64,000 bases of DNA from Zopfochytrium polystomum (taxonomy: Eukaryota; Chytridiomycota; Chytridiomycetes; Chytridiales; Chytridiaceae): assembly GCA_025765615.1 (NCBI GenBank), contig JAIVFJ010000014.1, positions 124,001-188,000 of the forward strand. The letters run 5' to 3'. Made by a program: the position numbers and the translations under genes. Below the pieces are notes generated by a model, which was given only the letters and a program-made list of their open reading frames with translations, was not told the DNA's origin and did no database searches. Positions 48,773-60,731 of this stretch are shown here, one piece after another; the first letter of the stretch is position 1; each line of letters opens with the position of its first letter.

Positions 48773-48983
48773 GCTGTGTGGAATTCCCTGCTTCTTCCCA
48801 GGAAGGGGCTGAGACAACACCCATTTCTTCTCTCATAGAAAAAAAAACAAAAAAGTACGACAAAATCGTTCATGAAAGTTGACGGTTTCGATTCCACGAG
48901 AGGTAGGATGCGTCAGCCCGTTTCCTGAAACGATGCGCGTTTTGCTTGGGTCAGATAACGTCCTCACCTTAGGAAAAAAGATG
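48655..48983. repeat. Intergenic region with CT microsatellite
   Basis: About 330 bases between the Bem3-like start and the CDC50 stop. A CT tract of about 40 bases lies at 48729-48770, in the Bem3 5' flank. No gene is seen. Confidence 0.6.
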
Positions 48984-50367
48984 TTACCTCGGCTTGATCA
49001 TTTGTACCAGGAGGAACACGATGCCGAGAACCCAGCAGGCTCCTCCCAGAGCAGTGTAGGCGATTCCAAAAAAGTGGTTCTTTCCGCCAATGGCGGAAAC
49101 AGAGGAGAGGGCGAGCGCTTTCGACCCGCCGTACGACAAGGAGTCGAAATCTGGACAGAGAGCAAGAACGTTCAGATGGAGGGCACAATGTTTGGCCGAC
49201 GATTGTGCCGCGGAAAACGAAAATCTTACTGTGAGTAATCACAACCCTGTAGCTCCCTGCGGCGATTGTGTTCGATACGGACCCCCACGTCTTGCGGAAG
49301 ATAGGCAGGCCTGATGGTTTCATCCATACTTGCAATCGCTCCATCTGGCTGATGTCGGGGAAGTTTGCAGCCGTGTAGCCTTTGGAAAAATCGGCTCCGG
49401 GAAAAGCTTCCACCCAGCGGGGAGGAGGAAATATAGTTGTCGTGAGGTTCCCCGAGATGCGGCTCGGTAGGGTTGACTTTTTGTAGCGAGAGGAGCCAGT
49501 CGACCAGGCGATCCCCGAAGGACTGAAAGAAATTGGCGAACCAGCAGGTGAAGTGGGGGTCAGGTCGGATATGAAATCTTAATTTTGGGAGAAGGCGGGC
49601 TGAGTTATCTTCTGCAAATTTGCAAATATGATGGGCTTGGTACCATTGAAATATGAGTTGGCTTGGCGACCGCATGGATAGATAAATGCTGCGCTGTCTG
49701 TTAGACTCGCGTTCGAAGCCCAACTGTAGATGGAGGCGTAGTTGGACACTTGGGATGGCTTCGACAAGGGGTCGCAGCTACCATCAGGCGTGAGGCCACC
49801 AGAATCCTCCAGCTGTCGGTAATCGTATCTGTGTCAATAGACTTTCAGTGGCTGATTTCCTTCCGGGAGCAAACTAACGATTTGAGAAAAAGTCGGTGAT
49901 TCTGATTGAAGGCGGTGAGCCTGTAGTAAAGGTAGACCGGGCCGGTGATGTCCTCATCGATCTTGAAATCGATCGTGCAGTTCCTCGAGGTTGCGTTATA
50001 CGCCCAGTTGGTGATTGGATAGTTGAAGGTTCCGTTCACTGAGCAACTTGAGTAGTCGACAAGAACTTCCTTCACCTGTGGCAAGGACGGTTGCTGTCAG
50101 ATCTGGTGGTTGGCTCGATCAAGCGATGAGTGACGCCACCTTGTCCGAGGCGAGGTACAACCAGACTCCGATTGGAATGAAAACAACGCCAACTGCAAAG
50201 TACAATGGAATAATGCCTTTTGGACTGATGAGCGGCTGCCACGCCTTCAATTGCTGCTGCTTGAAAGGCGTCTCTGTGTGCAACTAGAGTGTGAGCAGGC
50301 GGGAAGTGGTGCAACTAAAAAATGATCGGTGTGTACTGGTTTCGCGGACTTTCTTCTTCGGCGGCAT
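48984..50367 (-). CDS. CDC50: CDC50/LEM3 family P4-ATPase (flippase) subunit
   Basis: The beta subunit that escorts phospholipid flippases out of the ER. The ATG at 50367 gives MPPKKKVRET; an intron (donor GTACAC, acceptor ACACAG, phase kept) leads to KTPFKQQQLKAWQP, a conserved CDC50 N-terminal motif. Then comes TM1 (IPLYFAVGVVFIPIGVWLYL), an ectodomain with YSSCSVNGTFNYPITNW, DEDITGPVYLYYRLTAFNQN and the YIYPCG-like motif AAFIYPCGRQANSYFN, and TM2 (FFGIAYTALGGACWVLGIVF) ending IKPR at 48984. At least five short introns occur. N-glycosylation sites (NGT, NAS) are visible. Confidence 0.9.
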
Positions 50368-50773
50368 GGCCTGGATTCTCCCGATCGATGAGCACTGAGC
50401 GAACGGATGGGGTTTTATAACCGGCGGAGGACGGGAGCTGCTTAGCGGAGCTTCGTATCGGCCGGACGACGGAGGTCACCTTTTTTTTTTTTTTTTTCAC
50501 AGCTTTCTCAGGTAAGACAAGCCCAACGGTGGCGAATCTGCCCCAAGGTGAACCTCCGCCGACGAAACCGCCTACTTTGCCTACTCTGTCTGCTGGTTAG
50601 TCGTTTAAGTCGGATATTCGATATGTTATTATTTAGCAATGAGAGTTCAACTCATTATTCATCTGAGGGAAAAGATATACTGGTAGTACGTCGAACAGGA
50701 TTGAGGAAGAATGAATGATCTGTGAAAGAGTGGCACACAACACACACAAACATTCTGTCTCGTCGTTTTTGCC
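50368..50773. promoter_or_regulatory. Divergent region between CDC50 and EMC8/9
   Basis: About 405 bases between head-to-head starts, with a run of about 19 T at 50480-50498. No gene is seen; both promoters are expected here. Confidence 0.4.
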
Positions 50774-51561
50774 ATGGCGCACTTGTCATCGAAAGCCTAC
50801 CTCAAGCTCGCCCTTCACTCAACGAAGTACTCCGTCACGTCCGTCCTTGGCTTCCTACTGGGTTCAAAGTCTGGCAGCCGGCTGGAGATCGTGGATGCGA
50901 TACCTGTCAGCCACGATGTTCTTCCTCTTGCGCCAATGTTGGATATCGCGCTTCAACAGGTCGGTTTTGCAGGCTGGCGCTACTGTTCCCTTGCGCTAAT
51001 CTTGACGTGTGTTTTCGTAGGCCCAAAAGTTTGCGGAGCAATCAGATTTGAAGATCGTCGGCCTATACTTTGCAAACGAACTTGGAGGTGATTCCTCTAT
51101 CTCTCCGATTGCGGCCAAGGCGGCCGCGAAGATTGACGATTTGCTTGGTGGAGGGGCTGTGCTTCTCACGGTAAGTAGGATCCATTCAACAAACTCGGTG
51201 CCCTCATTAACGGCTGGCAAATCCAGATCGACAACCAGAAGCTGGGCAAGGTGGATTTGGCCGTAACCGTGAGTACTTCGCTCTTCGAACTCCAAATTTT
51301 TACGCGTTGTTTGTACACATTTCTCAGGCCCACAGTCATGCAAGCGCAGGGTGGAAGAAGATGGACCAGAATACGTAAGGATGTTGCATTGCGAAAGTTT
51401 TTAATAAGTCTCTTTACAGTATCACATCGGAGGGAAGTGACTTGAAGGGGACCCTGCTCAAGCTGGTGAACAATCGGGTCTACAACGATATTTATGATTT
51501 CGATAACCACCTTGACGACATTCGGCTTAACTGGCTTGGATGTCCGAGTTCAGTTGTCTAA
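50774..51561 (+). CDS. EMC8: ER membrane protein complex subunit 8/9
   Basis: A cytosolic MPN-fold subunit of the EMC insertase. The ATG at 50774 reads AYLKLALHSTKYSVTSVLGF, then DAIPVSHDVLPLAPMLDIAL, DLKIVGLYFANE, and after small introns AHSHASAGWKKMD and DIYDFDNHLDDIRLNWLG. The DFDNHLDDI block near the end is the EMC8/9 hallmark. Introns at about 50962-51020, 51171-51226, 51269-51328 and 51376-51419. The stop at 51559-51561 lies inside the end of the opposite-strand gene, giving a 12-base tail-to-tail overlap. Confidence 0.9.
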
Positions 51562-54080
51562 ACGACGAATCCGGTCGGACAGTGTGTTGAGGAGTGTTCG
51601 ACAGATGGAAATTGGCGTTGGGGTTGGTGCAGCAGTGGGGTCAAAGTCTGCATTCAATATAACTGTTCCTCCAAACATAAAACGCTGGTCTTCTGCAGGA
51701 AGAGTGCGAATTGGCTTTCTTTCGGAGGAAATGGTTTGGGAATGATCCGAATAATCAGTGTGTGTTTCCACACCATCTGCAAGTCGAGGTCGTTTTGCAT
51801 CGCGAGGTCGCGAGTTGTCAAAAGTTCTCTTGCGGACAGACTGTCGTGAAGGCTCAATGTCCAGCCTTGGGTATTGAGTTGAAAGTATGGACTCAAACTC
51901 GTCAGGGGAGCGGTCTTGCAGTGCTTCCAATCGTGGGCTGTAATGTGCTGAATCCAGCAACTCGACAGCAGAGCTTGAAGTGATTGTGGCGTTAAGACTT
52001 GCATCGCCCTCACAGAATTGAGTTGCGTCAATCACTTCGTGCTCTGATCTATATGGTTCACCACTGCACAATCCTTTTTCGACTTGTTGGTCAGCCTCGA
52101 CAATTCCTTTCTTGGGGATCATTGTGCTAGCTGGGATTTCACCCGAGGGTTTATTTGAAGTACTTTCAAGGTTCTGCGACGAGAAAGTGGGACTGAGGGC
52201 GGGCGATGAACAACTCTCCAAACGAAGCTTGGTCTGCGAGTTTGATAAACGAGCTTTTGTGTTTGGAGACTGCGAAAGTACGGCCCCGGAGGGCGAACAG
52301 AGTTTTTGCAGTCCATGAGAGTCAGACAGGTCCTCTCCAGGTCCAGTCGTTCGTTCAACCGCTGGAACAGGTGAAGTATAAGGGGTCCCAGCAAGCGCCT
52401 CCGAAATTATGTACTTCGCTGAATCTACTTGCGAACTGAATGAAGGAACATCATCTTGCTCGTCGTGCGCCAGGGTCTGGCTGTTCGCAAACTCCTGCGA
52501 AACCATATTTGGTGCCGATTCTACTTGCAAACTTGATGAAGGCACATCATTTTGGCACTCGGCAGACGCCAGGGTTTGATCTTCCAGCAGAATGTGCGGT
52601 GTGGGCGAAACGCAAGAATCACTACGAGACAGTGGGAAAGCCATCTCCATCGTATTCTCAACTTCCACGGCTGATAGAAAAGCTTCAGTGGATGGTTCAT
52701 CAGTCTTCCCGGCGAGAATCAGGCTTCGACTCAGATGAGGAGAAGTGTTTTGTCCCGAGAATTCATTGGGGTCGCAAATGATTGCTTGGAGTATTGTTTC
52801 GGATTCAGTCGAGAATTGGCAAGATTGAGTGTGAGGATTTTCCTCCGATTCGCTTTCAAATCCAAGCTCTGGAGCTTGAGTGAGGAACATTGGAGATTCA
52901 GGCGTTGCCGCGGCTCCGCCACTTTCGCTAACAGCGTCATCGTCTGGGCTCGCAAAAGTGAAGCCCAGTGCCGTATCATGGGGGTCTTCCGGCGTATCCC
53001 CGTTTTCATCGTTCCTGCAAGTAAGTAGCTCGGAATTGCATTCCGGCTCGGTAGCTTGCGCCTCCTTCGGTGTATCTGTGCCACACCTCTTTGACACGAG
53101 GTTTGTGAAACTAACATTGGTGTCGGTTGGTTCGATGTCACTATGGAGGGATTGATTGCTGTTGCGCGCTGGTCCAGTTGAATGATGCAGGGTGGGATTA
53201 GGCAGTCGCTGATGTGGGGGTATGACGGCTTCTAAAGGGTCCAAATAAAAGTCCTTTCGCAATAGTAAGATTGGATGATCATCAGAGAATATTTCTTACC
53301 CTCCATTCTTTGTGACGGTATGACGAAGGCGTCAGAACAGGGACGACAACGTTTATACCGGGATTATCGGCGATCGACGGTTTAAGCGTTTCAACCACCA
53401 TAGGAGTGTCAGTACTTTTAAGAGGCGATATCATCTGCAAGAATGCATCACGTCTTGATATGAAAGATTCCAACTTCTCCTGGATGGACCGCTCGTTTAA
53501 TAGGGGTTTGTTGCGACCGCTGCGCCCCGATCCTCCACCGCCCAGAACGTTAAGCTCTTTAATCACGAAATAAGCTGAGCGATTCTGCACACCCATCTTG
53601 TATCTGACCACTTGGATCGTTGCGTAGCACGCGTCGTCTAGAGATATGGAGCAGGATCTTTTGAGTTCTCGGTTAACGAAGGGGCGATCTCCAATATTCA
53701 TTCGCATACTCTTCGAGGGCGGCCATGACATCCCTTGGAATAATGCACCCAATGCAGTGTTCTCCATCGGAGGCTTCGAATCGGAAGTCGCACTTCTTAC
53801 GGTCCGCTCTCTGCGTCTGGAATGAAGCGACCTTCACAATTTGCAACCTGGAGCCTCTTGTTTCCGGGAAGTCGGGGAACTTATCCCTTGTTAATTGAGA
53901 GGTGGCTTCATTCTGGGTAGAAGCCGCGAGAGCATCAAGTTCCCTGAAGAACGTGTCGAATTGCGAAAGAACATCCTCCAGAATCCAGCGTTTTAGGAGT
54001 TGCTGCTGCTTTACTGCACGAGGTAGCAAGTGGATGAGCTCTGCCGAAACGCGCTGCAGCCCTTCCCCTTTCGGATCCAT
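51550..54080 (-). CDS. OB-fold protein, possibly shelterin TPP1/Tpz1-like
   Basis: Tentative. ATG 54080 begins a helical segment (KRWILEDVLSQF), then an OB-fold-like series of strands: RLQIVKVASF, KCDFRFEASDGEHCIGCIIP, and further on SCSISLDDACYATIQVV and SAYFVIKELNVLGG. The order WI-helix, strand, SDGxHxI, strand, YFVIxEL resembles the TPP1 (ACD)/Tpz1 OB fold that caps telomeres and recruits telomerase. The remaining 570 residues are Ser/Pro/Glu-rich and disordered, ending RRLDN at 51550. The two halves of the OB fold are in frames differing by one base near 53695, with no room for an intron. It could instead be an unrelated OB-fold protein. Confidence 0.4.
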
Positions 54081-55553
54081 CCTTTCTGTCGCAAGAAGAC
54101 AAACATTGGACCCCCCGGAGGAGAGTTAATCATGAGAGAGCTTCAGCGGTCTGCTGCATACATTGCGACGAAAATCATTACAACCTATAATATTTGAAAC
54201 ACAGGTTGACTCTTTCTCAAACTTGACCAGAAGATCCACACACAACCTTCACTCCACTCAGCCACTTAGAGAAGGTTGTCAAATAGGGATTGGTGGTTAG
54301 GAACTTTGGATGGTATAAATGCTCGTCATCATAACCCTTACCGACTCTGAACCTTTAACCGCATCTTATCCGCGATTTCGCCTTAACTGTAGCACCTAAA
54401 ACCGAGTTCGCACCAGGACCAAATTGCAATATCCTTATCTGCCATTGACCGCGTTGTTGGAAATCAAACCGCTCACTCTCTGATTGTTAGGTAGATGGTT
54501 TTGCCAAATTAATAGCGAGCCATACGATGGTTACTTCTATCCTGACTGCATCCTAACGATTCCTATCCACAACAGTAAAGCAATTTCTGCTTTCCGTGAA
54601 CCAGAGTACGGATTGGATGAGCTCCTTTCTGCTCTAACTGTAAATCAGCCGATCCTAACTGTTAACATTATCAACCATGTTAGACCACGGTCAAATAAAA
54701 ATAGCCTGTTCCACGAAATGCTCGATCAGGTGAGCTTGCACAGGCTATACATTCGCCAGTTGAAGTGGTCTTACAAGTTGAGAAAAGAAAGAATGCAAGC
54801 TTGATTCCGATCTTGAAATCGAAACAATTGGCCGTAGCATACACTAAAAAAGTTCTCCGCTTAATTCACGTCTTATCAGCAATTCAGGTTCGTTATCGAC
54901 TAGATAAGGTGCAAAAAAAAAAAAAAAAAAAAAAAAAAAATGCCGAGTCAAATTTGCCGAGAATCCTTTAACCCGTTTGCCAGAACGGTTTGGTTTGCAG
55001 CATGAGGCAAAATGGACCTGTTCCTATTGTGAGTCGTGGCCCCGCTCTACAAAGAAAATAATTGCTGATGCTTGAGATGTAATAAATAGTTTTCCTCCTT
55101 CTTTTCTGGCAAGCAAGCAACGGTTCCTTGACCACAACGGTACCAATAAGACAATCGATAATCGCTACGATGTGCTAACTGATGTGCTAATTTGGAATAT
55201 TATTCTGCATCGGGGGAATCCTGATGTTTAGAGCGGAGAGATGGCCTTGGTAACTGTGCTACCTGAACGGCTGGCCGCCAACAGTGCTGTTGCTCTTCGT
55301 GACAATAAGCACTGCTTGCACCGGGTCGTGGAGCCAAGACTGACCCCCCAAGTTTGCCGGGCTTTCTTCGGGGCTGTCTCTCTCGTCCCATGACCATGGT
55401 TTGACAAAAGAGGAAACAATGATAAGGAGGAGACAGAACAATCGAAGGTGAGAGAGAGACAGAGAGAGAGACAAGCACCACATGGAATTTCAAAAAAAAA
55501 AAAAAAAAAAAAAAAAAAAGAAAACAGCTGGCCGACTGCGACAAAAGCTCTAA
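54081..55553. other. Intergenic region with poly(A) tracts
   Basis: About 1.5 kb, A/T-rich, with two runs of 28 A (54913-54940 and 55492-55519) and a purine-rich GA segment (55446-55472). An open stretch at 54484-54804 (106 codons) has no recognisable motif, and I do not call it a gene. The A-runs could mark retroposed or poly(A)-tailed sequence, but no parent is seen. Confidence 0.4.
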
Positions 55554-57265
55554 ATGAAGGAAAAAAGAAGAAATAACCGGCAGGCTGTCCGCGTGCTGCC
55601 GATGCCAGCACCCACCTCAGCCTCGCCCTCGTGGAGGACAACGAGACTGGCGGCTCTCGTATATGCCGCGACGGCTCCTGCATTCATCGCAGGGTTACCT
55701 CTGGTTTCTGTCAACCCCATCAACCTGCAACCAAATGGTATGTTTGCCGAACCAGCCGACCCATTCCCCCCGTGCTGTTTATGGCCTCTCGACTCACATT
55801 GCGTTTCTTTACCTTTCCTTACCCGCCAGCCCTCCGCCTCCCTCTCTTTCGACGCCAAATTACAACGCCAACACAACCCCCTGCGTCAGACAGCTCAGAT
55901 CCCGTCAAGCTCACAGCGATTCTGATCACCGTCGGAGCCGTTGCACTGGTGGCGATCAGCGGGCTGTTCGTGTGGCTGTTCTTCCGCCGTCGCCGAATGG
56001 AGCAGGAAGCGGAAGAGCAATGGCAAGTGAAAGGAAAATTTGCAAGGACAGAGGAGCAAGGAGTCCACGTCATTGTCCCCGTCGCACTCACACATGCTGG
56101 CGACTATCCGCTGCCTGCAGAGTCGAATGCAGCCGTAGCAAAAGTGTACGCCGAATCGCAAAAGTCTATCGCCGAAGCTGAGTCAGTTGATTATGGAACT
56201 CAAAGGAGTAAATCCAGTTCACGGGGCGGCCCCAACGCCCGCTCGTCATCAGTGGATCGTCGCAGCAGCCAAAAATCAAAGTCAAGGCAAAGCCTGGTTT
56301 CCTCTGTTGATGAGGCGGAAGGGCCTCAAGGAAAGTCGAACCGCCAGTCTTACTTGGGGTTGGGAAAACCACGTTCGGATTCTGAAGATGCGCAATCGGA
56401 TCATTCCAAGAGGTCGGCCTCATCCACTCCAAACCCCTGGCTGTCGTCGATTCTGCCTTTCCTCGCACCTCCGTCCCCGAAGCAGAAGCCTTCCGCTGGC
56501 GAGCAGCCTTCAGTTTCGAGCGTTGTCAATCCGAGTCACCTTCCAAACTCTCCTCATCTGATGAAGTCGACGAACGACCTTCCATCATTGCCCCCCCGCA
56601 ATACCGGTGGGTCTTCGTCGTGGTCTCCTCCAGCACCCACCGGCACCAAATTTCTCGCGCACCTTGGCCATGACGGCACAGACCTCTTCTCAAATCAGGA
56701 TTCACGGGTATCTGGCCGGGTTTCTGTGTCGTCAGACAGTTCGTCTGGGTCACCGGATGGCAACCCGGAGGACGATTCCAACGAACTGACACTTGCGGCC
56801 GGCGACTCTGTAGTGGTGCTCGCGTGGCGCGAAGACGGCTGGTGCTACGGTCGGCGAGAGGCGGCGGCCGCTCCTGCCTCCAACAATGGAAAGCGGCCCC
56901 GTCGCCAGACTTCAAATCGCCGAATTAGTTTGCCTCCTTCTACGCCGACATCCCCCACCGCTGCTTCAAACGGAAAAGGAAAATCCCCGTATGTCGGCGA
57001 CCCAGCCTTGTTCAGGCAAGCTGACGGCGGGGCGGACCCTTTGACGCCGAGCTCCCCTGCTCTTACCTCGGCGTCGTCCATGTCGAACCTTGCTGGGGGA
57101 AGAAATCCGGTCGAACTTGGTTGGTTCCCGATAGTGTGCATTGTGCCCCCAGAGACTTACGTTACGAGAGAGCGGGTAGAAGATGTGTCCGTCGAAGAAG
57201 CGAGGACGTGGATGAAGGTGCAAAATTCTGGTGGGGCACCAACATCGGGGCTAAAACTGGTCTGA
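55554..57265 (+). CDS. Single-pass membrane protein with C-terminal SH3 domain (Fus1-like layout)
   Basis: The first exon encodes a signal-peptide-like segment (RLAALVYAATAPAFIAGLPL); start ATG 55554 or 55602 (MPAPTS). An intron 55739-55828 (GTATGT to CGCCAG) joins in phase to a short ectodomain, the helix AILITVGAVALVAISGLFVW with FFRRRR stop-transfer, and a long Ser/Pro-rich cytoplasmic region. The C-terminus carries SH3 strands ELTLAAGDSVVVLAWREDGW and CYGRR, then, after about 80 disordered residues, ELGWFPIVCIV. The ALYDY-type start is degenerate. Yeast Fus1 has the same plan (short outside, one helix, SH3 tail); homology is not shown. A polarity or cell-wall-sensing role is a guess. Confidence 0.65.
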
Positions 57266-57541
57266 GCATGTATAAATGTACCCTTAGTTAAGACACAAGG
57301 GCGGCCTTTGCTCAGTGCATCATTTCTTACCTCTCAAGCACTGCAAGCGTGTACCGCCCCATTTCTTGTAAACTCGTTTGATAATGCTTCAACTCTACTC
57401 TCATGGTCTATGCTCATTCCAAGAAACAGAAAATGAAAATAAAAGTTGGGAGTGGGGAATTCATTCGCCAGTTACGAAAACGACCCCCGTCACTCAGCGG
57501 TCCTTGTCAGAACGCGAGAGGGGAAAAGAACGCATCAGAAA

Positions 57542-58501
57542 ATGTTCGCACGGGGAACGGTCGCCGCCGCCGTCGCAGCGTCGAGGACGGCGCCGTCCTT
57601 GTTCTCAGCCGCAGGTGCACCTCAGCTCCTCCTAGCGTCACCGGCTCTCTCGTCGCTTCCGTCCACGTTTGCCCCCTCGGCCGGTCTCGCAAGGATCCCG
57701 GCCACTCTCAGCCAGGTTCGCCACTTCCAGCGGAAGAAGCGCCCGCCGCCAAAGGTCTGGACTCGACCGCTTCTGATGCAGAAGGTCCTCGATTTGCTGT
57801 TCGACTATGCGCGCGTACCAGAGGATAAGGTTTGGGCGCCCGCCAGCAACACCCCCCACCCCTCCCATCACCCTCCGTCCCCCATCACGAATCCCCACCA
57901 CGAATCCCCCACCACCAGTTTCTCTCGCGCGGACACCTGGCCATTCTCGCCGATTCTGTCTTCCCAGATCCGGTTTGATAATGTTTGGCTGGGACTTAAG
58001 AGCCCGCCCGCTCCTTCTCCGCGATCCCAGTTTGCCTTTATCGTCCTTCATCGCCTTTTTACGGCAGACGTTCCGTTAAAATAGATTGTCCCCTCAGGTC
58101 AACCTTGACGCGAACCTCGCGAACGTTCTTTTGATCGACCGTCTGGAGCGGTAAGCTGTTCAATGATTTTTTCCTCAACGGCTGATCGTGTTCCGCTGCC
58201 TTCGATGAACATCAGGTACGGGCTGTTTTTGGATGCTCTCGATGTGTAAGTGTTCTTTGATATTGTCTGCTGGGAGTACTAGTTCTTACACGCTGCTGAT
58301 ACACAGGTTTGAGGTGGACACTGAAATGGAAAGGTGAGCAAATTGGGGAAACAAGTCGTTCGTTTGTTCCTTCATGCACAGATTCATGGACCAATGTATT
58401 GTCACAGGCGATTCACGAGGGATTTGGCTTCGGGGAGAGAGCTGGCTGACTGGATCTCGTCGCTGCTGGAGGAGAGTGGCCGGCTGAACTACCAGGGCTG
58501 A
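57542..58501 (+). CDS. Mitochondrial acyl-carrier-protein-like protein without the DSL serine
   Basis: ATG 57542 starts an Ala/Ser/Arg-rich presequence ending in SQVRHFQRKKRPPP, typical of mitochondrial import. The mature part is KVLDLLFDYARVPEDK, then NLDANLANVLLIDRLERYGL, FLDALDVFEVDTEME and SGRELADWISSLLEE. Length and helix pattern recall acyl carrier proteins (helix 1 with a P-D-K turn, helix 2-3, final E-L-A-D-W-I). The position of the phosphopantetheine Ser (DSL) reads LIDRL, so it would be uncharged. Five exons join in phase (donors near 57830, 58153, 58226, 58334). It may be a structural ACP-like subunit or something unrelated. Confidence 0.45.
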
Positions 58502-58723
58502 TGTCCATTTTCCAATAAACCACTTATCAATCTTGAGTCCTCCTCATTTTTGCTACTCGCGAGAGACAGGCTTATAGGAAGCTACTTTGCATTGTGCATT
58601 AATATTTGACTGTTAATAGGAGAGGAGTTATTACAACTAGCTGGTGGCACTGGACATCCAGACTTACATCCAGCCCAATTAATTTACAGAAAGCCACGGT
58701 CTGAGTATTCTGAACGGGCGTAA

Positions 58724-60630
58724 CTACGGATGCAAAAAGTAAGCACCATCAGAATTAAACCAGAAGGCAGCAATACCAAGATCACTCTTGTCTCGGATGC
58801 TGTGGTTTGGAAGATGAGGAGCAGTCGACATTTCGAAATTTGACGGAACAGCGAGCCCGTCCGGCTTGATATTGCTGGCGACCCATTCTTTCTCCACATC
58901 AATTTTCCTGCAACAACGCGTAAATGAAGAAGATTTTACAGAGCACTACTCACGCTCTTATCTCATCGTCAGACGGAAGGGGGATTTGGTCTCTTGAGAA
59001 AGACATCAAGTGGAACGTTGCCCGCACGATGGCGAGCCATTCGGCGTCGTACCGCAACTGTGCAGGTTCGGAGTCCGACGCCGGCACGTCGATGACCTTC
59101 ACCCACCGTGCAGTGAGACAAAAAAACTAAAAGCAAAAGGAGCTGCAACCCACCTGCAAAAACTCACGATTCGGCAAGCACTTATCCAAAGAAAGAAAGC
59201 GGGTGTACTTTTTCGGAGGCTTGGCTGGGGCCCCGTTCGTACCAGAGCCATTCGCTTGGTCGCTCCCCTCAGGGTGGTCGTCAGGATCGAGTTCGTCGCT
59301 GATCGCAATCTCGTCCGGATTGTCGACAGAAACGGGCTGCTCCAGTGGATGCTCTACAAGCGCCGCAAATTTCACGTGCAAATGTGCTGCAAACCAGTAG
59401 TCGGGCTTAAGCCTATTGAGAAGAAACTCGCCAGGGTAGCTCCCAAGAGTATTTTTGTGGACCTTTCAGAAGTGCGCAGTTTTGCAATGAGACGCCGAGG
59501 AAGAAGGAAAAGAAAAAAAGCTAACTCGAACCTCATCGGCAAGATGCTTCTTGTGCATTAATAGCTTCTTGAAGTTTCCGTGCTTAGCAATTCCGCGCGG
59601 CCAGTCGTGCGAAATAAATACATCGATGGGTGTCCGTATCTAACGGATACATCTCAGAATAGCGCACACCAACTATCGCAGCAAAGGAACGTACTTGAGC
59701 AAGTCGGAAAACATTATATTTCCGCACGTGGTACACACTCCGGCAGTCTTGATTGTTAAAAGGTTGTGTTTCGTAAAATCCTGGTTGGGTTGCAATAGGT
59801 TAGCAAATGCCGTTCATCAGCTCTTGCAGATCCACCTAGATCGTAGTGTTGACTGTTATAAATGCCAGTGAGGCCCGCAATGCGGATTCCTCTATAATTC
59901 AGGACTCCGGCAAATCCAAGGAAGTAAATGTTGGGGCAAACCCATCCACCGTGGTATCTTGAGCAAAGGTCTGGTCAGCCGCCTTTGAAGTCGTTGCGAA
60001 AAGTCTCACAGCTCCCAAAGGTAGTTCGATGCTTCGTGATTCCCGCCCACGAATACTGTTAGTATCGGTGCCGTCTTGGCTCCAGAGTAATACTCGTAGA
60101 AGTTTCCCAATGTGCGGTGCTTCTCTGGACAGGCCATCATATCCAGATCCCCAAGATTCCGAATACTCTGGTGCACGCGGGGGAGGGGGGTTGGGGGGTG
60201 AGGAATGGGAGGGTGAGCAGGTCGTTCATACAGCGCACATCTGTCCGAATCGGAGTTTTGGTCACCTGAAAATCCCCGCAAATGATGAGAAGGTCTATCT
60301 TGATGCTTTCTTTTCGTTCAATCGCCAGAAGTGAAGCATAAATCTTGTCGAGCTCTCCATGACAGCACCCTGCAGGTATGGGAAACGTAGGGAATGCGAA
60401 AAAAGAAGAGGGTGGAGAGGCATGGTAAGGATGGTCAGATCACACAATAGTTGCTGGCACGATGTCTGCGACTGCTGGCCCGTTCTCGTGCGTGTCCTCC
60501 TCGTCTTCCACTAGATCACGCCGGAAGGCATCCTCGGCGGGCAAAAGAGGCAACCCGAGTCGCTTCACGTTCGTTGCTGCAGCGGCAGAGGCCGTCCGAA
60601 AGGCCTACTACCTTCAATAGCGATCCGCAT
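58724..60630 (-). CDS. DBR1: RNA lariat debranching enzyme
   Basis: A nuclear metallophosphoesterase that opens the 2'-5' bond of excised introns. ATG 60630 gives MRIAIEG, and a roughly 230-bp intron joins in phase to [14 protein letters not shown] and LLIICGDFQ. Then come [82 protein letters not shown] and [17 protein letters not shown]. These are the metal-binding blocks of DBR1 (CHG, GDF, GNHE, SHDWP). The C-terminal domain contains [16 protein letters not shown] and ends at 58724. Ten or so short introns interrupt the gene. Confidence 0.95.
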
Positions 60631-60731
60631 TTTGGACTGTTGCTTTTTTTTTTTTTTTTGTTTTTTTTTTTTTTCTTTGGTTATTTGTGCTTTTCGTTTT
60701 CCTCCCGTTTCCTCACACATTCGTCCCACGA

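Noticed and set aside
54484..54804. 106-codon plus-strand ORF in the AT-rich intergenic region
   Set aside because: No recognisable motif, no splice partners, ordinary AT-rich composition; probably chance.
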